From assembly GCF_018860385.1 (NCBI RefSeq), contig NZ_JAHKPH010000014.1:220487-284486 (forward strand): 64,000 nt of DNA, written 5' to 3'. Each line of letters opens with the position of its first letter. The stretch's first letter is position 1. Shown here piece after piece: positions 60,429 to 64,000 of this stretch. This DNA is from Reinekea forsetii. GTDB taxonomy: Bacteria > Pseudomonadota > Gammaproteobacteria > Pseudomonadales > Natronospirillaceae. Position numbers and translations under genes: made by a program. The notes below the pieces were generated by a model, which worked only from the letters and a program-made list of their open reading frames with translations, had not been told where the DNA came from and made no database searches.

Positions 60429-63400
60429 ATGGTTAACAGATTATTCTTCAGGTTATGGTTTCCATTAGGGTTACTGATCATCGGTTTGCTTTACGGCCAA
60501 TACAGCATTATTCAAACCCAAAAATTCAATGAAACCGCGATTGCAAACGCAGTAACCTCCCAATTATCGCACGTTAATTCAAATATATTAGATGCCGTCG
60601 GTTTATATGAATATGGGGTCAGAGGCGTCAGAGGCGCTGTAGAGTCCGTGGGCTTTTACCAATGGAGCTACGATCAGCAATTACGATACTTTCAAAGCCG
60701 TGATTACGACACTGAATACCCCGGCGCACGCGGGTTTGGGTTAATAAAGAAAATCTCTGAAGATGAGTTGGATGCGTTTTTAGCGGAAGCAACGAAAGAT
60801 CGCAATGCGCCATTTGAGTTAAAACAACTATCGAGCCCTCAAGACCCTTTATTTATTATTCAGTACATTGAGCCCGAGATAGATAATGAGCAGGCTATCG
60901 GGCTCGATATTGGTTCAGAAGCAAACCGTCGACATGCTGCCTTGACCAGTGCCGCAACCAAATCAACACAGCTCACCGCGCCCATAACTTTGGTACAAGC
61001 CAGTGACAAAGTAGATCATGGTTTTTTATTGCTGCACCCCATTTTTGAATCAAAAGATGCTTCGCTTTCACCTAAGTTGTTGGGGTGGTCTTATGCCCCT
61101 TTACTGATAAATGAAATACTCGATGCCACTCTGGTGGAGGACGACCTTTATAGAATTACCGTTTCTGATACCACGGCTACACCTGCCATTAACTTTTACT
61201 CTACCGACATCGAAGGTTCGAGCTACATAGAAGATTATCAACAATCAGAGTCTATTGTTGTTTTTGGGCGTCAATGGACCGTGTCGATTACGCCAACCCG
61301 AAAATTTCTGGATAAGTTAGAGCTGACCACTCCAACCAACAAAGCTTTTACCATTGGCGTGATCACGCTTGTGCTGATAGGGCTAACCTATTTACTGGAG
61401 AGTCTGTTCTTACAAAGTGTCCTGAAACTCAGGCAACGCATCGCGTTCGCATCCGTGGTCGATAACTCCAGCGATGGCATTATTGGTGTAGATGAGCACT
61501 ACAAGATAACCCATTGGAACGACGCGGCTGACAGAATTTTTAATTTACGCGCCAGTGGTGCACGAAATCACCCGATCATTGACTGGTTATCGACCGGTAT
61601 AAATTCAGATGAAATTGTAAATACATTTAAACGAGTTGCCGCCGGTGACACGGTTAAAAACATGTTATTTACCCTTCCTGGCGATAATCAAGGCGAAATA
61701 CGAACACTCAATGTGAATATTTCACCGATTATTGCCAGAGATAAGTTTACCGGTGCAACCATTAGCTTAAACGATGTATCGGAGATAAAAAATTTACAAC
61801 GTGAACTACTTGATAAAAACTCCGATTTAGAAAACGAAGCACAATTACTGGAAGGCGAGCTCAAAAAATCAAGAATTTTAGAACAGGTAGTCAAAGCCAC
61901 TCGTCACCAGGCGACACTTGCCTGCGACAGTAACGGGGTTATATTGTCTAGCAGCAAGCAGGCCTTAACGATTCTCGGATACAGTGAATCGGAATTAGAG
62001 TCTAAGCTAAACATCGTCGATGTTTTAAGATTCACTGACCCGGATATCCCATCTGATACGGCAAAGTCATTTAAGCAACTCATTCGCGTACTCAATGTAC
62101 CCATACACTCGGCCATCACAAAAAAAGAAGAGTGTAATTTAATCACTAAGAAGAATGAGAGGCTCGCTTGCTTTACGGAAATTACCGCAGTCAATGAATA
62201 CGAGACAATTTTGGGGTACGTTTTCCAGATTCAAATCACAGGCATGGAATCTGAACACCACCCAGACAGGATCAACGGTACACAGAAAAACCACAGTGCG
62301 AACTACCCGACCGTAGCCAGTCGATTATCTAATTTAAGCAACCAACAGGTGAACGCTTTCACGGCGAATGTTTTTCATGAGTTTCGGTCGCCGTTAACGG
62401 CTATTCATGGCTATATATCGCTATTTGAACTATCAAAACTTGATGATGTTCAACGCGATTATCTCACTGATATTAAGCGTGCTGTGAATACCCTTACCCA
62501 CTCAATTGACGATGTGCTCGATTTAGCCTTTTTAGATCATGGTGTTGTTGCTGTGTCTAAGTCAGAATTTGAATTAGATGAACTGCTTGCAGAGGTGTCT
62601 CAGAACTTATTTGAATTTACTCAAGGTAAGCGCATAGAGATTCATTTTGATGTTGATATAAATGTTCCATACATTTTAAAAACCGATCGACATAAACTCA
62701 AACGGATACTGCTTCATTTAGGAAATAATGCCATCAAATTTACCAACTATGGTGAAGTGGTTTTCAAATTGTCGGTGGCAAAAAGTGAATCGGCATCGGA
62801 CATCAGTTTACAGCTAGAAGTATCAGATACCGGCATTGGTATACCAGATGCCGACCAAGGCAAAATTTTTAACGAATTTTGGCAGCTTGATAATAGTGAA
62901 TCTCGCTCGCACAGAGGGCTGGGAATCGGGTTATCGATTGTGAAAAAATACGTTCACTTACTGGATGGCGATATCAATGTAACCAGTACTGTGAATAGAG
63001 GGTCTAACTTTAAGCTAACGTTTAAAGCAGAGGCGGGTTCACCCCCTCAAAAAGTGAGTAAATTCACTGAAATAGTCAGTCCAATTAAAGTACTTATTGT
63101 GGATGACAACGCGACCAGTGCTCAAATTCTTCAATCGACCATGGGTAAAATTGGTTGGAACGTGACCGTTGCGTCAAACTCCTTTGATGCACTAGAAATC
63201 ATTCAAACAGCCGTTGCCAAAAAAGAACGATTTGATATTGCGTTGATCGATTGGGTTATGCCAGAAAAAGACGGTTGGGAGCTAGGAAAAGAAATAAAGC
63301 AATCGTTAAGCAGCGATGATTTACCGATTTTAATCATGGCCTCAGCCAGAACTCAAGATCAGCTTTATCAGCAATTGGAAAACAACCCAGGAATATTTAA

Positions 63401-64000
63401 CGGTTGCCTAACGAAGCCTATAACACGCACACAAATATTTGATGCTTATATCGATGCCATCCAAACCAAAACGAATCCGATTTTGGTTGAAAAGCCTCTG
63501 CCCATGCCAACGGCACCTCTACGGCGAGTGAGGGTGTTAGTGGTTGACGACAACCCGACAAACCAACTGATCGTGAAGTCGCTGTTAAAAACTCAGGGAG
63601 CCAGCGTGGCCATTGCCGCCAACGGAAAAGAGTGTTTAAAAGAACTCGAAACAACGTTAATGCCTTATGACGCTGTTCTTATGGATATACACATGGCGGG
63701 TATGGACGGACTAGAAACCGCCGCTCGAATCAGGCAAAACGACCTCTACCAAAACATGCCAATTATTCCAATGACCACAAATTTAAAAGACTCGGTCAAG
63801 GAGAAATGCCGCCTCTTAGGTATGACGGGCCACATAGAAAAGCCATTCAGCTTGAAAGACATGGTTAATGAAATACTTAAAGCAAAACGCAAAAATCGCG
63901 CGATGGAAGCTCAAGAGAAGGCCTTTAATCAAGCCACTCCCGTCGGAGGTGGGTTAAGCCCGGCTGCCACGCGTTTTGGATTAGAAAACGACATTGACTT
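60429..64000 (+). CDS. CHASE-domain hybrid histidine kinase, 3' truncated by window edge
   Basis: The frame is open from the ATG at 60429 to the end of the window (1190 codons). After one membrane helix there is a CHASE extracellular domain ('PGARGFGLIKK', 'YIEPEIDNEQAIGLDIGS', residues about 60-280). A second helix (about 310-330), PAS domains, HisKA with His650 in 'NVFHEFRSPLTAIHGY', HATPase ('DNSESRSHRGLGIGLSI'), receiver 1 (Asp941 in 'LIDWVMPEKDG') and receiver 2 (Asp1086 in 'VLMDIHMAGMDG') follow. CHASE domains sense small extracellular molecules. Further output domains, such as Hpt, may lie beyond the edge. Confidence 0.92.
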   Translation, partial: MVNRLFFRLWFPLGLLIIGLLYGQYSIIQTQKFNETAIANAVTSQLSHVNSNILDAVGLYEYGVRGVRGAVESVGFYQWSYDQQLRYFQSRDYDTEYPGARGFGLIKKISEDELDAFLAEATKDRNAPFELKQLSSPQDPLFIIQYIEPEIDNEQAIGLDIGSEANRRHAALTSAATKSTQLTAPITLVQASDKVDHGFLLLHPIFESKDASLSPKLLGWSYAPLLINEILDATLVEDDLYRITVSDTTATPAINFYSTDIEGSSYIEDYQQSESIVVFGRQWTVSITPTRKFLDKLELTTPTNKAFTIGVITLVLIGLTYLLESLFLQSVLKLRQRIAFASVVDNSSDGIIGVDEHYKITHWNDAADRIFNLRASGARNHPIIDWLSTGINSDEIVNTFKRVAAGDTVKNMLFTLPGDNQGEIRTLNVNISPIIARDKFTGATISLNDVSEIKNLQRELLDKNSDLENEAQLLEGELKKSRILEQVVKATRHQATLACDSNGVILSSSKQALTILGYSESELESKLNIVDVLRFTDPDIPSDTAKSFKQLIRVLNVPIHSAITKKEECNLITKKNERLACFTEITAVNEYETILGYVFQIQITGMESEHHPDRINGTQKNHSANYPTVASRLSNLSNQQVNAFTANVFHEFRSPLTAIHGYISLFELSKLDDVQRDYLTDIKRAVNTLTHSIDDVLDLAFLDHGVVAVSKSEFELDELLAEVSQNLFEFTQGKRIEIHFDVDINVPYILKTDRHKLKRILLHLGNNAIKFTNYGEVVFKLSVAKSESASDISLQLEVSDTGIGIPDADQGKIFNEFWQLDNSESRSHRGLGIGLSIVKKYVHLLDGDINVTSTVNRGSNFKLTFKAEAGSPPQKVSKFTEIVSPIKVLIVDDNATSAQILQSTMGKIGWNVTVASNSFDALEIIQTAVAKKERFDIALIDWVMPEKDGWELGKEIKQSLSSDDLPILIMASARTQDQLYQQLENNPGIFNGCLTKPITRTQIFDAYIDAIQTKTNPILVEKPLPMPTAPLRRVRVLVVDDNPTNQLIVKSLLKTQGASVAIAANGKECLKELETTLMPYDAVLMDIHMAGMDGLETAARIRQNDLYQNMPIIPMTTNLKDSVKEKCRLLGMTGHIEKPFSLKDMVNEILKAKRKNRAMEAQEKAFNQATPVGGGLSPAATRFGLENDID

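Overview
This window looks like chromosomal DNA of a marine-type gammaproteobacterium. The backbone carries gammaproteobacterial blocks: yicC-rph, prlC, and ygfB-pepP next to zapA-6S RNA-fau. It also has an ExoP-like GH3 glucanase lipoprotein, an FMN-riboswitch-controlled RibN-type transporter and several membrane signalling proteins. No rRNA, tRNA or CRISPR array was found. The genus cannot be fixed from sequence alone.

Layout. (1) 1-2513: the 3' part of a caspase-like peptidase gene, a predicted outer-membrane beta-barrel gene and a coupled DUF4384 gene, then a small hypothetical. (2) About 2746-18491: an integrative genomic island. It is bounded by an imperfect 24-26 bp direct repeat, with a decayed P4-type integrase remnant just inside the right copy. 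It carries a Fic AMPylase gene behind an array of TGTCGA palindromes, an AlpA regulator, a DUF927 primase/helicase pseudogene hit by three palindromic insertions, a type I restriction-modification operon (hsdM-dinD-dinD C-terminal paralogue-hsdS-hsdR-M48 protease) joined by 4-bp overlaps, a DUF2188 gene, a 76-aa gene and a half-size hsdS. (3) 18544-28218: yicC, rph, prlC, an AraC regulator, the GH3 lipoprotein and a RimK-RCK_C fusion, all minus strand except prlC. (4) 28219-29402: ribN behind an FMN riboswitch. (5) 29475-37765: a rhomboid protease with an overlapping zinc-finger/membrane/TPR protein, then a tetR-RND-LolA-like-outer membrane protein operon. (6) 37966-44993: a TPR-GAF-GGDEF cyclase, small metabolic and transport genes, an AraC/peroxiredoxin divergon, an aldo/keto reductase and arfB. 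Two blocks of palindromic repeat arrays lie around 43206-43449 and 45060-45700. (7) 45863-57122: a DHH phosphoesterase, GNAT, M32 carboxypeptidase, ModF-like ATPase, cNMP-binding protein, EVE protein, fau-6S RNA-zapA, ygfB, pepP and an NAD-binding protein. (8) 57119-64000: two divergent hybrid histidine kinases, the second cut by the right edge.

How it fits together. The island is a defence and stress cassette: restriction-modification, DinD, Fic and a metalloprotease on a mobile backbone (AlpA, primase, integrase) that now looks immobilised, because both the primase and the integrase are broken. The strongest unusual signals are non-coding. They are two inverted near-identical 52-bp palindromic elements placed in frame inside the primase gene, a 122-bp hairpin element that terminates it, iteron-like TGGGGCA motifs at both ends of the island, and the operator-like palindromes before fic.
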